Assembly (NCBI GenBank): GCA_913057815.1
Contig: CAJXOV010000077.1
Location: 1 to 8,338 of the forward strand
Source: an uncultured Flavobacteriales bacterium
GTDB lineage: Bacteria; Bacteroidota; Bacteroidia; Flavobacteriales_D; Sanyastnellaceae
DNA length: 8,338 nucleotides
Direction of reading: 5' to 3'
Position numbers and translations under genes: made by a program. The notes below the pieces were generated by a model. It was not told the DNA's origin. It worked only from the letters and a program-made list of their open reading frames with translations, and did no database searches. This document shows, piece by piece, positions 1-6,187 of the stretch; the first letter of the stretch is position 1; every line of letters starts with the position of its first letter.

Positions 1-660
1 GTAGTAATGTCAATCAAAACAGGAACAGCTGCTACATGGGCTGGTACTACTATAGGTACTAATGACGGATTTATAACGAATATTCCATTGACATTAACAG
101 ATTCTGAAATGTCAGTAAGAGTTTGGTCTCCTACGGCCAATACTCCAATTAGATTAAAAGTTGAAGATGCTAATGATGTGACCCATACTTGTGAAACTGA
201 AACCAATACAACTTTGGCTGGAGAGTGGGAGACTATCGTGTTTGACTTCGCTACTGAAGCTCCTGGTACGGCTGCTTTAACCACGGGGTTAGATAATGGA
301 TGGGTTTACAACAAAGCTTCTATCTTCTTCAATTTCGGTACAGAAGGAGCTACTGCTGGAGAAACGAGTTATTACTTCGATGATGTTTACTTCGGAGTAC
401 CTGCTTCTGGAATAGAGGTTTCTTCTTTCGAATCTATATTGGTTTACCCTAATCCTACTACAGATAATTGGGTAATATCTTCAGGAAATGATGTGCTAGA
501 GTATGTGGAAATTTTTGATTTAAACGGGAAACTTGTTTATTCTGAAAAGCCAACTTCAAACAATATTAACATCAATGCATTAAACTTTAGTGAAGGTGTG
601 TATGTCTCTCGACTTACTTCTTCTACTGAAACTAGATTTGTCAAACTAGTAAAGAATTAG
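1..660 (+). CDS. C-terminal part of a secreted T9SS-sorted protein with a carbohydrate-binding-like beta domain (5' truncated)
   Basis: The reading frame is open from the first base (GTA GTA ATG...), so the Met at base 7 is internal and the true start lies outside the window. Numbering from that Met, residues 1-135 are Ser/Thr/Gly-rich and look like a beta-sandwich: G72-E-W-E-T-I-V-F-D-F81, and Y122-Y-F-D-D-V-Y-F-G130 near the end of the domain. This pattern is common in carbohydrate-binding modules attached to Bacteroidota secreted hydrolases. Residues about 143-217 are a typical type A T9SS sorting domain: V-Y-P-N-P at 146-150, a central F-D-L-N-G-K-L-V-Y stretch, then G-V-Y-V and a final K-L-V-K-N. 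The protein should therefore cross the outer membrane by T9SS, lose this tail and be surface-anchored or released. The catalytic or main domain is not in the window, so the substrate is unknown. A strong terminator follows, which separates this gene from the next block. Confidence 0.9.
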   Translation, partial: VVMSIKTGTAATWAGTTIGTNDGFITNIPLTLTDSEMSVRVWSPTANTPIRLKVEDANDVTHTCETETNTTLAGEWETIVFDFATEAPGTAALTTGLDNGWVYNKASIFFNFGTEGATAGETSYYFDDVYFGVPASGIEVSSFESILVYPNPTTDNWVISSGNDVLEYVEIFDLNGKLVYSEKPTSNNININALNFSEGVYVSRLTSSTETRFVKLVKN

Positions 661-687
661 CGCTTAAAATACAATTGATGTATTAAT

Positions 688-721
688 AAAACAGCCTTCG
701 AAAGAAGGCTGTTTTTTGTTT
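688..721 (+). terminator. Rho-independent terminator
   Basis: A perfect 12-bp stem (AAAACAGCCTTC at 688-699 pairing with GAAGGCTGTTTT at 704-715) closes a GAAA tetraloop and runs into a T-rich tract. It sits 27 bases after the stop of the T9SS gene and is the only convincing intrinsic terminator in the window. It ends that transcription unit before the metal-related block begins. Confidence 0.95.
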
Positions 722-786
722 AAATGGTGTTTCGAATATTGAAATGCTGAGGTCATTCCTTGAGGCTACTTTGTGATATTTGTCAT

Positions 787-802
787 ATTCTAAGGATAGA
801 AT
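787..802. promoter_or_regulatory. Small dyad ATTCTA-N4-TAGAAT upstream of the -7 element
   Basis: A perfect 6-bp inverted repeat with the 4-base spacer AGGA lies 6 bases before the -7 box at 809-816, where a repressor or activator could act on the promoter. Short AT-rich dyads arise easily by chance. Operator function is only a suggestion from position. Confidence 0.25.
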
Positions 803-808
803 TTGTTT

Positions 809-816
809 TACTTTTG
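809..816 (+). promoter_or_regulatory. Bacteroidota-type -7 promoter element (TACTTTTG)
   Basis: TACTTTTG matches the Bacteroidota sigma-ABfr -7 consensus TAnnTTTG exactly. It lies in the intergenic gap after the terminator and just before the six-gene block. A TTTG at 779-782 could be read as a -33 element, but the 26-base spacer is longer than usual, so that half is weak. Only 9 bases separate the element from the ATG at 826, so the transcript would start within a few bases of the start codon, giving a leaderless or nearly leaderless mRNA. Confidence 0.55.
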
Positions 817-825
817 TAGAAAGTA

Positions 826-1200
826 ATGTTAAAGGCAATTTCAATCATATTATCGGGCTTAGTTTGTTTCAGTTTACTTCTGAATACATTTATAATCTCG
901 AGCCATGTTGTCAATTACGATTATATAGTTTCTGAGCTATGTATAGAAAAGGATATTAAAGAATCATGTTGTAAAGGTTCATGTCATCTGGCAGATCAAT
1001 TCAACAAAGCAGAAAGTTCGAAAAATTCTACAAAACTTACTTTCATTAATGGTTCAGAATTAAATAAATGGTTTTCTTCTGAAAAGATTCAGGAGAAATC
1101 GTCTTCTAAAAAAGAGGTCTCGAAAAAGCCAAAATTCACATTTCAGGTGAATATTTTAGATGGGATAAGATCACGAATATTCCATCCACCAATTGGTTAG
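826..1200 (+). CDS. Small exported Cys/His-rich protein, first gene of the MbnP/diheme block
   Basis: This 124-residue protein starts with a hydrophobic segment (about residues 4-24) that is either a signal peptide or an N-terminal membrane anchor. The exported part has a compact cluster C39-x8-C48-C49-x3-C53-H54, which could bind a soft metal such as copper or form disulfides. A Lys/Ser-rich stretch follows (about residues 88-104), and the C-terminus is F-H-P-P-I-G. I recall similar small proteins with a conserved Cys pair and a terminal Pro-Pro in Bacteroidota, often near metal genes (compare the HYC_CC_PP family), but this one lacks the His-Tyr-Cys motif, so I do not assign it there. It lies 44 bases upstream of the beta-barrel gene and behind its own promoter, so it is probably co-transcribed with the block. 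Function is unknown; envelope metal binding is inferred from the cysteines and the neighbours. Confidence 0.8.
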   Translation: MLKAISIILSGLVCFSLLLNTFIISSHVVNYDYIVSELCIEKDIKESCCKGSCHLADQFNKAESSKNSTKLTFINGSELNKWFSSEKIQEKSSSKKEVSKKPKFTFQVNILDGIRSRIFHPPIG

Positions 1201-1230
1201 AATTAAATAAATCGTAGAGATATTTAATTC
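1200..1230. repeat. Perfect 10-bp inverted repeat with 11-base loop
   Basis: GAATTAAATA at 1200-1209 is exactly complementary to TATTTAATTC at 1221-1230. The repeat starts at the last base of the previous stop codon and ends 14 bases before the ATG of the barrel gene. No T tract follows, so it does not look like an intrinsic terminator. It could be an operator, an RNA hairpin that sets expression of the downstream genes, or a processing site. The arms are almost all A/T, so the RNA hairpin would be weak. Confidence 0.5.
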
Positions 1231-1244
1231 AATCATAAACATTC

Positions 1245-2168
1245 ATGAAATACATTTTAAGTTTGTTTCTAGTGGTGGTGTCAGTTTATCAATGCTCAGC
1301 ATGTGATGGCTGTTCGGCTTTCAGTAGGATAAATCCTAATGATTTTTCACACACTCTAGGGATTCACTTTAATCAAAAAGTTTTAGCGGGATATTTACCC
1401 TCTGGACTAAAGCATTTAGGCCACCTAAGCGGTCTTTATTCTGAAGATTATCTTCAAGAAAATTTTAATTCCTTCGAGCTTAGAGGAAGATATCGTGTGT
1501 CTAATAGGTTGGCAGTATTTGGTGTTATGCCAGTAAAGTTTAACACTCGAACTCAGAATAGTGAGCTTAGAGAAAAAGGGGCAGGACTTGGTGATCCTTC
1601 TGTTTTTCTGGAGTACCGTCCTTTTCTTCCTAAAACTGATAGGGAGTTTAAACTCATGCTCAATTTAAGAGGAGGAGTGAAATTTCCTCTAGGCGAAACT
1701 AGGTTGACTTATGAGGAAAAATTACTAGATCATGATTTCCAAATGGGTTCTGGAAGCTATGATTACTATATAGGGTCAGAGGTTTACATTGGAACTAAAA
1801 GCATAGGGTTAGTACTCTCTCAGTTGTATAAAAAGAACATGGTAAACACGAGTGAGTATAAATTTGGAGATACATATTCTGCCATGGCTCTGTTGACTTA
1901 TAGAAAAAACAATGATGCTTCTTCTTACTCCATTGCTTTGGGTCCACAAATTGAGATTCAAGCTGAAGACCAGCAATCAGTTAAGATTTTAGAAGGAACG
2001 AGCAGAGAAATCTTGTCTGGAGCTATACGTGCAGACTATAGCCGAGGGAAATTAGAAGGTTTTGTTACGCTTATAGTTCCTGCCAAACAAAAATTAACAG
2101 AATTAAAATCATTGCCTTTGAAGTATCAATTACAGATAGGCATGAATTATTTAATAAGTAGAAAATGA
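1245..2168 (+). CDS. Putative outer-membrane beta-barrel (transporter/MetA-pathway-like) protein with N-terminal CxxC
   Basis: The 307-residue product has a signal peptide (residues 1-19) with a likely cut after C-S-A, which leaves C20-D-G-C23 at the mature N-terminus. The rest alternates aromatic and polar residues in many predicted amphipathic strands. Examples are the stretch around R-Y-R-V-S-N-R-L-A-V-F-G, G112-A-G-L-G-D-P118 followed by S-V-F-L-E-Y-R-P-F, a later L-R-G-G-V-K-F-P-L-G, and a final Y-Q-L-Q-I-G-M-N-Y-L strand. The GLGD-plus-strand pattern resembles the phenol_MetA_deg/transporter-type outer-membrane barrels. The stop overlaps the next start (ATGA at 2165-2168), so it is coupled to the MbnP-like gene. 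I infer an outer-membrane channel or surface partner for the copper-protein module. The exposed CxxC could bind metal or form a disulfide. Membership of a named transporter family is uncertain; export and barrel character are fairly clear. Confidence 0.75.
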   Translation: MKYILSLFLVVVSVYQCSACDGCSAFSRINPNDFSHTLGIHFNQKVLAGYLPSGLKHLGHLSGLYSEDYLQENFNSFELRGRYRVSNRLAVFGVMPVKFNTRTQNSELREKGAGLGDPSVFLEYRPFLPKTDREFKLMLNLRGGVKFPLGETRLTYEEKLLDHDFQMGSGSYDYYIGSEVYIGTKSIGLVLSQLYKKNMVNTSEYKFGDTYSAMALLTYRKNNDASSYSIALGPQIEIQAEDQQSVKILEGTSREILSGAIRADYSRGKLEGFVTLIVPAKQKLTELKSLPLKYQLQIGMNYLISRK

Positions 2169-2905
2169 AAAAATATATAATCATAATAACAGTAGCATTT
2201 TTTAGTGCTTTAACACTTACTTCATGTCTTAAAGATAATGTAGAAACTAAGTGCGAAACTCCAGAGGATACGTCTAAATCGGTGATGTTAGAGTTTGAAT
2301 TTGAAATGGGTGATGCTCCTTTCGAGTATAACACGGTGTATGAATTAGGAGGAGTAGCTGTGCAATTTTCAGAGCTCAGATTTTATGTTTCAGATATCAT
2401 GTTGCATGATGATTCAGATAATATGGATATGTTGGATGAAGTAATCTTAGTGGATGCTGGAGCTAGTTCTAATATGTTCACAGTAGGTAGTACTGAGTTT
2501 GATCACATTCATGAAGTGCATGCTTTGTTAGGATTAAATGATGTAATAAATCATGAAGACCCTACTTTAGCCGAGGCGCCATTAAACGATGCATCCATGC
2601 ACTGGGGGTGGGATCCAGCAGGAGGATATAAGTTTGTTAAAACCGAAATAATGGTAGATGAAGATGCTGACGGGGTTCCTGAGACAGCTAAATCTATTCA
2701 TTGTGCTACAGATGCCTTGAGCAGAGAATTTATATTAGATGCACACCAAGATGTGGAAGGTGATCATGCACATATAACTATTAAAACAGATGTGTCAGCC
2801 ATTTATTCAGGTGTAGATTTCTTAAATCTATCTGGAACTCATGGAGCTTCTGTTTTGACAAATGGGATCGCTGATAATTTAGTAGGAGCCTTTGTCATCG
2901 AATAA
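2165..2905 (+). CDS. MbnP-family lipoprotein, copy 1 (predicted copper-binding partner of a diheme enzyme)
   Basis: This 246-residue lipoprotein has lipobox L18-T-S-C21. The MbnP-type core starts near residue 40 and holds the hallmark M145-H-W-G-W149 followed by G-Y-K-F-V-K. In the characterised methanotroph MbnP, a tryptophan is oxidised to kynurenine by MbnH and helps bind copper; W147 and W149 are the candidates here by motif. Other possible ligands are H114-x-H116-x2-H119 and H201-x-H203. D165-E-D-A-D-G170-V-P-E173 resembles a calcium-binding DxDxDG loop. Mature cysteines other than the lipidated one are C30 and C180, which could pair. The gene overlaps the barrel gene by 4 bases and is followed after 28 bases by a second MbnP-like gene. 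Family assignment is strong from the HWGW motif and the diheme neighbours; copper as ligand and Trp modification are inferred from the family. Confidence 0.87.
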   Translation: MKKYIIIITVAFFSALTLTSCLKDNVETKCETPEDTSKSVMLEFEFEMGDAPFEYNTVYELGGVAVQFSELRFYVSDIMLHDDSDNMDMLDEVILVDAGASSNMFTVGSTEFDHIHEVHALLGLNDVINHEDPTLAEAPLNDASMHWGWDPAGGYKFVKTEIMVDEDADGVPETAKSIHCATDALSREFILDAHQDVEGDHAHITIKTDVSAIYSGVDFLNLSGTHGASVLTNGIADNLVGAFVIE

Positions 2906-2933
2906 TCACAATTTTAAAGTAGTTTTAGAGAAG

Positions 2934-3713
2934 ATGAAAAAGAACAAATATGTAGTGTTATTATTGTGCTTGGTTATGCTAGCTGTGTCATGTGATGATG
3001 ATAATGAAGAAAACTGTTCCCCAGGCACTACACCAATTCCTGAGGTATCTTCTCTAAAACTTACATTTAGTCCTACTTGGAATAATATTCCAGTTGAAGA
3101 TGGTTCTGAATATGAAGATCAATTCGGAAACAGGCTACTTCAGTTTAATTTTAAGACCTTCATTTCGAATATTATTATTTCTTCGGAAGGAAATGAAATA
3201 GAATTGAGCGATATAGAAATATTGGAAGTAGGTGATGGAGCTATTGAGTTAAATTACAGCGTAGCCAATGATAGTTCGTTTGATGAGCTTAAGTTTCATA
3301 CTGGAGTTCCTCCTGAATACAATGTAGACTATGACCCTAGTACTTGGCCTAATAGTCATCCTTTGAGTGTGCAAGGGGCTGCAGGAATGCATTGGGGGTG
3401 GAATACAGGATACATTTTTACCAAGTTTGATGGAAAAGCTGATACTACAGATGCTGTGGATCCTGTTTATCTATATCCTTTTGTTTTTCATACTGGAGAT
3501 GATGCTTTTTATACAGAGCATATATTCGAAGTCGATATTGCTACGCAGACCGAAACTGAAGCTGAGATAAAGGTAATTATCAATATGGAAAAATTCTTAG
3601 ATGGAATCCATAGCATAGACATTAGAGATGATGGAGAAACTCATACAGGAGGAGATTTTGAATTAGCCCAGCAGTTTATTGACAATTTCAATAGTAGTCT
3701 AGAAGTAGAATGA
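2934..3713 (+). CDS. MbnP-family lipoprotein, copy 2
   Basis: I start this gene at the ATG at 2934, not the in-frame TTG at 2892, because only the later start puts a proper lipoprotein signal at the N-terminus (M-K-K-N-K, hydrophobic core, A17-V-S-C20) and it avoids overlapping the previous gene. The 259-residue product has the same layout as copy 1: an acidic tether (D-D-D-N-E-E-N) and a second Cys at C28, an Ig-like beta core, M152-H-W-G-W156 followed by G-Y-I-F-T-K, and then F-H-T-G-D-D and E-T-H-T-G-G stretches rich in His. W154 and W156 are candidate sites for conversion to kynurenine by a diheme enzyme. Sequence outside the core motif differs considerably from copy 1, so this is an old duplication. 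It lacks the Cys equivalent to C180 of copy 1 and the DxDxDG loop. The stop overlaps the start of the first diheme gene (ATGA), which suggests coupled synthesis with it. Confidence 0.87.
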   Translation: MKKNKYVVLLLCLVMLAVSCDDDNEENCSPGTTPIPEVSSLKLTFSPTWNNIPVEDGSEYEDQFGNRLLQFNFKTFISNIIISSEGNEIELSDIEILEVGDGAIELNYSVANDSSFDELKFHTGVPPEYNVDYDPSTWPNSHPLSVQGAAGMHWGWNTGYIFTKFDGKADTTDAVDPVYLYPFVFHTGDDAFYTEHIFEVDIATQTETEAEIKVIINMEKFLDGIHSIDIRDDGETHTGGDFELAQQFIDNFNSSLEVE

Positions 3714-4735
3714 AAAAATGGCTGTTTATACTAACTTGTGTGACAGCTATAACCAGTTGTAAAAAGGAAGATGAGGTGAAGTGTGAAACTCTCTCAGATT
3801 CTCCGTATAATTTGGTTCTTCCTTCCCATTTTCCATCTATAGAATTTCCTGATGATAATGAGCTGACGGAAAAGAGGGTAGAGCTCGGAAGAAGATTGTT
3901 TTATGATACTAGATTAAGTGCAGATAACACTCTCTCATGTGCTTCCTGCCATGATCAGTTATCAGCATTCACCGATAATTTAGCTATAGCTGAAGGAATA
4001 GAAGGTCGAGTTGGTTTTAGAAACTCTCCAACTTTAGGGAATGTAGCATACCAGGAAAGGCTGTTCGGAGAAGGAGGAGTGCCTACTTTAGAGATCCAAA
4101 TTCTTGCTCCTATCGGAGATGAAAATGAATTTGATCATGATGTAAACATCATAGAAGCTGACTTGCAAGCAGACCCTATATTGAATGACTTAAGTCAGAT
4201 AGCTTATGATAGGGATATAGATATCTATGCTATAACCAGGGCTATTGCTTGTTTCGAAAGGACTATGATTACTGGTGGAAGTCCCTATGACAAACACATA
4301 TTGGAAGAAGAATTTTTAGAAGAAGATGAGATAGCAGGAATGGAGCTCTTTTTTAGTGATGAGCTTGCCTGTGCCACATGTCATTCGGGACATAATTTCA
4401 CGGATGGTGGATTTCATAACATAGGTTTATACACGACTTATGATGATGACGGAAGGTTCCGAATTACCAATGATGAAGCTGATAAAGGAAAGTTTAAGAC
4501 TCCATCATTAAGAAATATAGAATTAACTTATCCATACATGCATAATGGATCTATTCAAACTTTAGAAGAGGTGATAAATCACTTTAACACGGGAGGTTTG
4601 AGTCATATTAATCAGTCAGAATTAGTCGTACCTTTGGAATTAACAGCTTTAGAGAAGAGCCAGTTATTGGCGTTTCTAAAATCTCTGACTGACACATCAT
4701 TTATTACTAACCCTGATTTAAACCCAATAAATTGA
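3710..4735 (+). CDS. Diheme cytochrome c peroxidase/MauG superfamily lipoprotein, MbnH-like
   Basis: This 341-residue lipoprotein (lipobox I-T-S-C17) has two c-type heme sites, C77-A-S-C80-H81 and C221-A-T-C224-H225, spaced as in bacterial diheme peroxidases. P275-Y-M-H-N-G280 is the usual region of the distal ligand of the second domain. The segment after R-N-S-P-T-L-G-N-V-A-Y reads L-F-G-E-G-G-V-P-T-L-E and lacks the W-D-G-R motif of classical peroxidases. This resembles MbnH-type proteins, which oxidise a protein tryptophan in place of reducing hydrogen peroxide with a small cytochrome. Extra cysteines C25 and C181 could pair. Translational overlap with MbnP copy 2 makes that protein, or copy 1, the likely substrate. 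Superfamily assignment is secure. MbnH-like activity is inferred from the motif difference and the context; a peroxidase role remains possible. Confidence 0.92.
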   Translation: MKKWLFILTCVTAITSCKKEDEVKCETLSDSPYNLVLPSHFPSIEFPDDNELTEKRVELGRRLFYDTRLSADNTLSCASCHDQLSAFTDNLAIAEGIEGRVGFRNSPTLGNVAYQERLFGEGGVPTLEIQILAPIGDENEFDHDVNIIEADLQADPILNDLSQIAYDRDIDIYAITRAIACFERTMITGGSPYDKHILEEEFLEEDEIAGMELFFSDELACATCHSGHNFTDGGFHNIGLYTTYDDDGRFRITNDEADKGKFKTPSLRNIELTYPYMHNGSIQTLEEVINHFNTGGLSHINQSELVVPLELTALEKSQLLAFLKSLTDTSFITNPDLNPIN

Positions 4736-5838
4736 AATCTAACAGGTATATATTACTCTTAATTGGAATTGCTCTCTTGGCGTTGCAATGCAAAGATGGA
4801 TTTGATGACGAAAATAAGTGCACGAGTGTTCCAGCTAATGCTACACCTTATGAAATAGTCATTCCTCCATTTTTTCCGCCAATGGATATTCCTGCAGATA
4901 ATCCTATGACTGAAGAAGGAATAGATTTAGGAAGACATCTTTTTTGGGAAGTAAAATTAAGTGAGGATAATACGCTGTCATGTGGAAGTTGTCATTTTCC
5001 TGAAAATGCCTTTTCAGATCCCAATCAGTTTTCAATAGGAACACAAGGTATAGCAGGGAACCGACAGGCTATGCCATTGTTTAACCTAGGTTGGGCTCAA
5101 GATTACTTTTGGGATGGAAGAGCTCTCACATTAGAAGATCAAATTTTACAACCAGTTCCTAATCCTATAGAAATGAATATTCCTTGGGAAGATGCTGTTA
5201 TAAAGCTTGAGGCGGATGATGTTTATCCTGGAAAATTTTTGACTGCTTTTGGTCCAGGGGCTATAACTAAAGAGAGAACAGCAAAAGCCATAGCACAGTT
5301 TTTAAGAACTATGATTTCGGCCAATGCCAAGTACGATAAGTTCAGACTTGGTCAAGTAGAATTGACACCTCTAGAGGAAATGGGCTTGGACCTATTTATT
5401 AGAGAAGGTGGAGATCCTGAAGATGGAAATGGAGGTCAGTTTGGAGCAGATTGTTTTCACTGTCATGGATTCGGAAACATGCAGTTTACAGACCACTTAC
5501 CACATAATAATGGTTTAGATTCTGTATTTGAAGATCTAGGTTTTGGAGGTATATCCGAAAACCCTCTGGAAATGGGATTATTTAAAACTCCAAGCTTAAG
5601 AAATACGGCTTACACTGCTCCTTATATGCATGATGGACGTTTCCAAACTCTAGAGGAAGTATTAGCCCATTATGATTCTGGTGGAGTAGCTTCCACTACT
5701 ATAGATCCTTTTATGAAGTATACCACTGGTGGTCTTCAATTAACTGAGATAGATAAACTGGCATTGTTGGCCTTCTTGAACACATTGAATGATGAAGAGT
5801 TTATTGTGAATGATGATTTTTCAGATCCATTCGAATAG
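4732..5838 (+). CDS. Diheme cytochrome c peroxidase/MauG superfamily lipoprotein, classical-type copy
   Basis: This 368-residue protein starts at a TTG that overlaps the previous stop (TTGA). No nearby in-frame ATG fits, and the TTG gives a clean lipoprotein signal (lipobox A-L-Q-C20). Heme sites are C84-G-S-C87-H88 and C241-F-H-C244-H245; the second carries an unusual His inside the motif. P297-Y-M-H-D-G302 is the distal-ligand region. It retains the peroxidase-type stretch Y-F-W-D-G-R-A followed by L-E-D-Q-I-L-Q-P and an N-P-I-E-M-N motif. It is a paralogue of the preceding gene (shared E-L/D-L-G-R, N-T-L-S-C, F-K-T-P-S-L-R-N and Y-M-H segments) with a longer second domain. It may reduce peroxide or modify one of the two MbnP-like proteins. 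Last gene of the overlapping series; the next gene begins 62 bases on. Confidence 0.93.
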   Translation: MKSNRYILLLIGIALLALQCKDGFDDENKCTSVPANATPYEIVIPPFFPPMDIPADNPMTEEGIDLGRHLFWEVKLSEDNTLSCGSCHFPENAFSDPNQFSIGTQGIAGNRQAMPLFNLGWAQDYFWDGRALTLEDQILQPVPNPIEMNIPWEDAVIKLEADDVYPGKFLTAFGPGAITKERTAKAIAQFLRTMISANAKYDKFRLGQVELTPLEEMGLDLFIREGGDPEDGNGGQFGADCFHCHGFGNMQFTDHLPHNNGLDSVFEDLGFGGISENPLEMGLFKTPSLRNTAYTAPYMHDGRFQTLEEVLAHYDSGGVASTTIDPFMKYTTGGLQLTEIDKLALLAFLNTLNDEEFIVNDDFSDPFE

Positions 5839-5900
5839 TACACTTTGGTAAATGCAACTGTTCCAGATCATTTTCCATCACTACTAAAAGTTCTATCATT

Positions 5901-6140
5901 ATGAAATTCATACTTACGCTTTCCTTATTCTTTTTTCTAGTTCTATCATTTTCAAGTTGTAATAAAGAAAAAGAGGGAGATGATGACGACTGTTATAGCA
6001 GTGAATTAGAGGAAAGTCATTCAGGCTTTTGTACTCAAGATTGTCCAGGAGTTTGTGGCTGTGATGGAATTACTTATTGTAACGCATGCATAGCGAGTAG
6101 CCATGGAATTACTGAAGTTACTGGTGGGCCTTGTGATTGA
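5901..6140 (+). CDS. Small Kazal-type lipoprotein with eight cysteines
   Basis: The 79-residue product has a lipobox S-F-S-S-C20 and an acidic tether (E-K-E-G-D-D-D-D). A Kazal-like domain follows, with cysteines 31, 44, 48, 52, 54, 60, 63 and 78 and the core V-C-G-C-D-G-I-T-Y, then A-x3-G-I. Kazal domains are known serine-protease inhibitors with three disulfides. Two extra cysteines, C48 and C60, are placed so that they could form a fourth. The lipid anchor and the acidic residues after it suggest surface exposure, where the protein could protect the cell from external proteases. In bacteria, Kazal-like domains are often of unproven function. It follows the diheme genes by 62 bases without a terminator, so read-through is possible. 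Confidence 0.88.
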   Translation: MKFILTLSLFFFLVLSFSSCNKEKEGDDDDCYSSELEESHSGFCTQDCPGVCGCDGITYCNACIASSHGITEVTGGPCD

Positions 6141-6187
6141 ATCGCCATTCCGAATTGAGAATCTTTGTTTTTATATTAAAATGCCAG

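Noticed and set aside
2071..2334. Minus-strand open frame of 87 codons across the barrel/MbnP junction
   Set aside because: It lies antisense to two well-supported overlapping genes and has no recognisable domain or promoter.
2892..2933. Upstream TTG start for MbnP copy 2
   Set aside because: It would place 14 polar residues before the lipoprotein signal and overlap the previous gene. The ATG at 2934 gives a normal signal.
3367..3570. Plus-strand open frame of 67 codons inside MbnP copy 2
   Set aside because: It is out of frame within a clear MbnP-family gene and covers the HWGW coding region; a shadow frame.
5839..5848. TACACTTTGG as a promoter for the Kazal genes
   Set aside because: It has three bases where the TAnnTTTG consensus has two and no -33 partner, so it is too weak to call.
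5889..5950. 12-bp direct repeat AGTTCTATCATT at 5889-5900 and 5939-5950
   Set aside because: The second copy lies in the signal-peptide coding part of the first Kazal gene. No further repeat unit or mobile-element feature is present, so it is probably chance.
6137..6187. Upstream TTG start for the second Kazal gene
   Set aside because: The added residues would sit before an otherwise complete lipoprotein signal that begins at the ATG at 6188.
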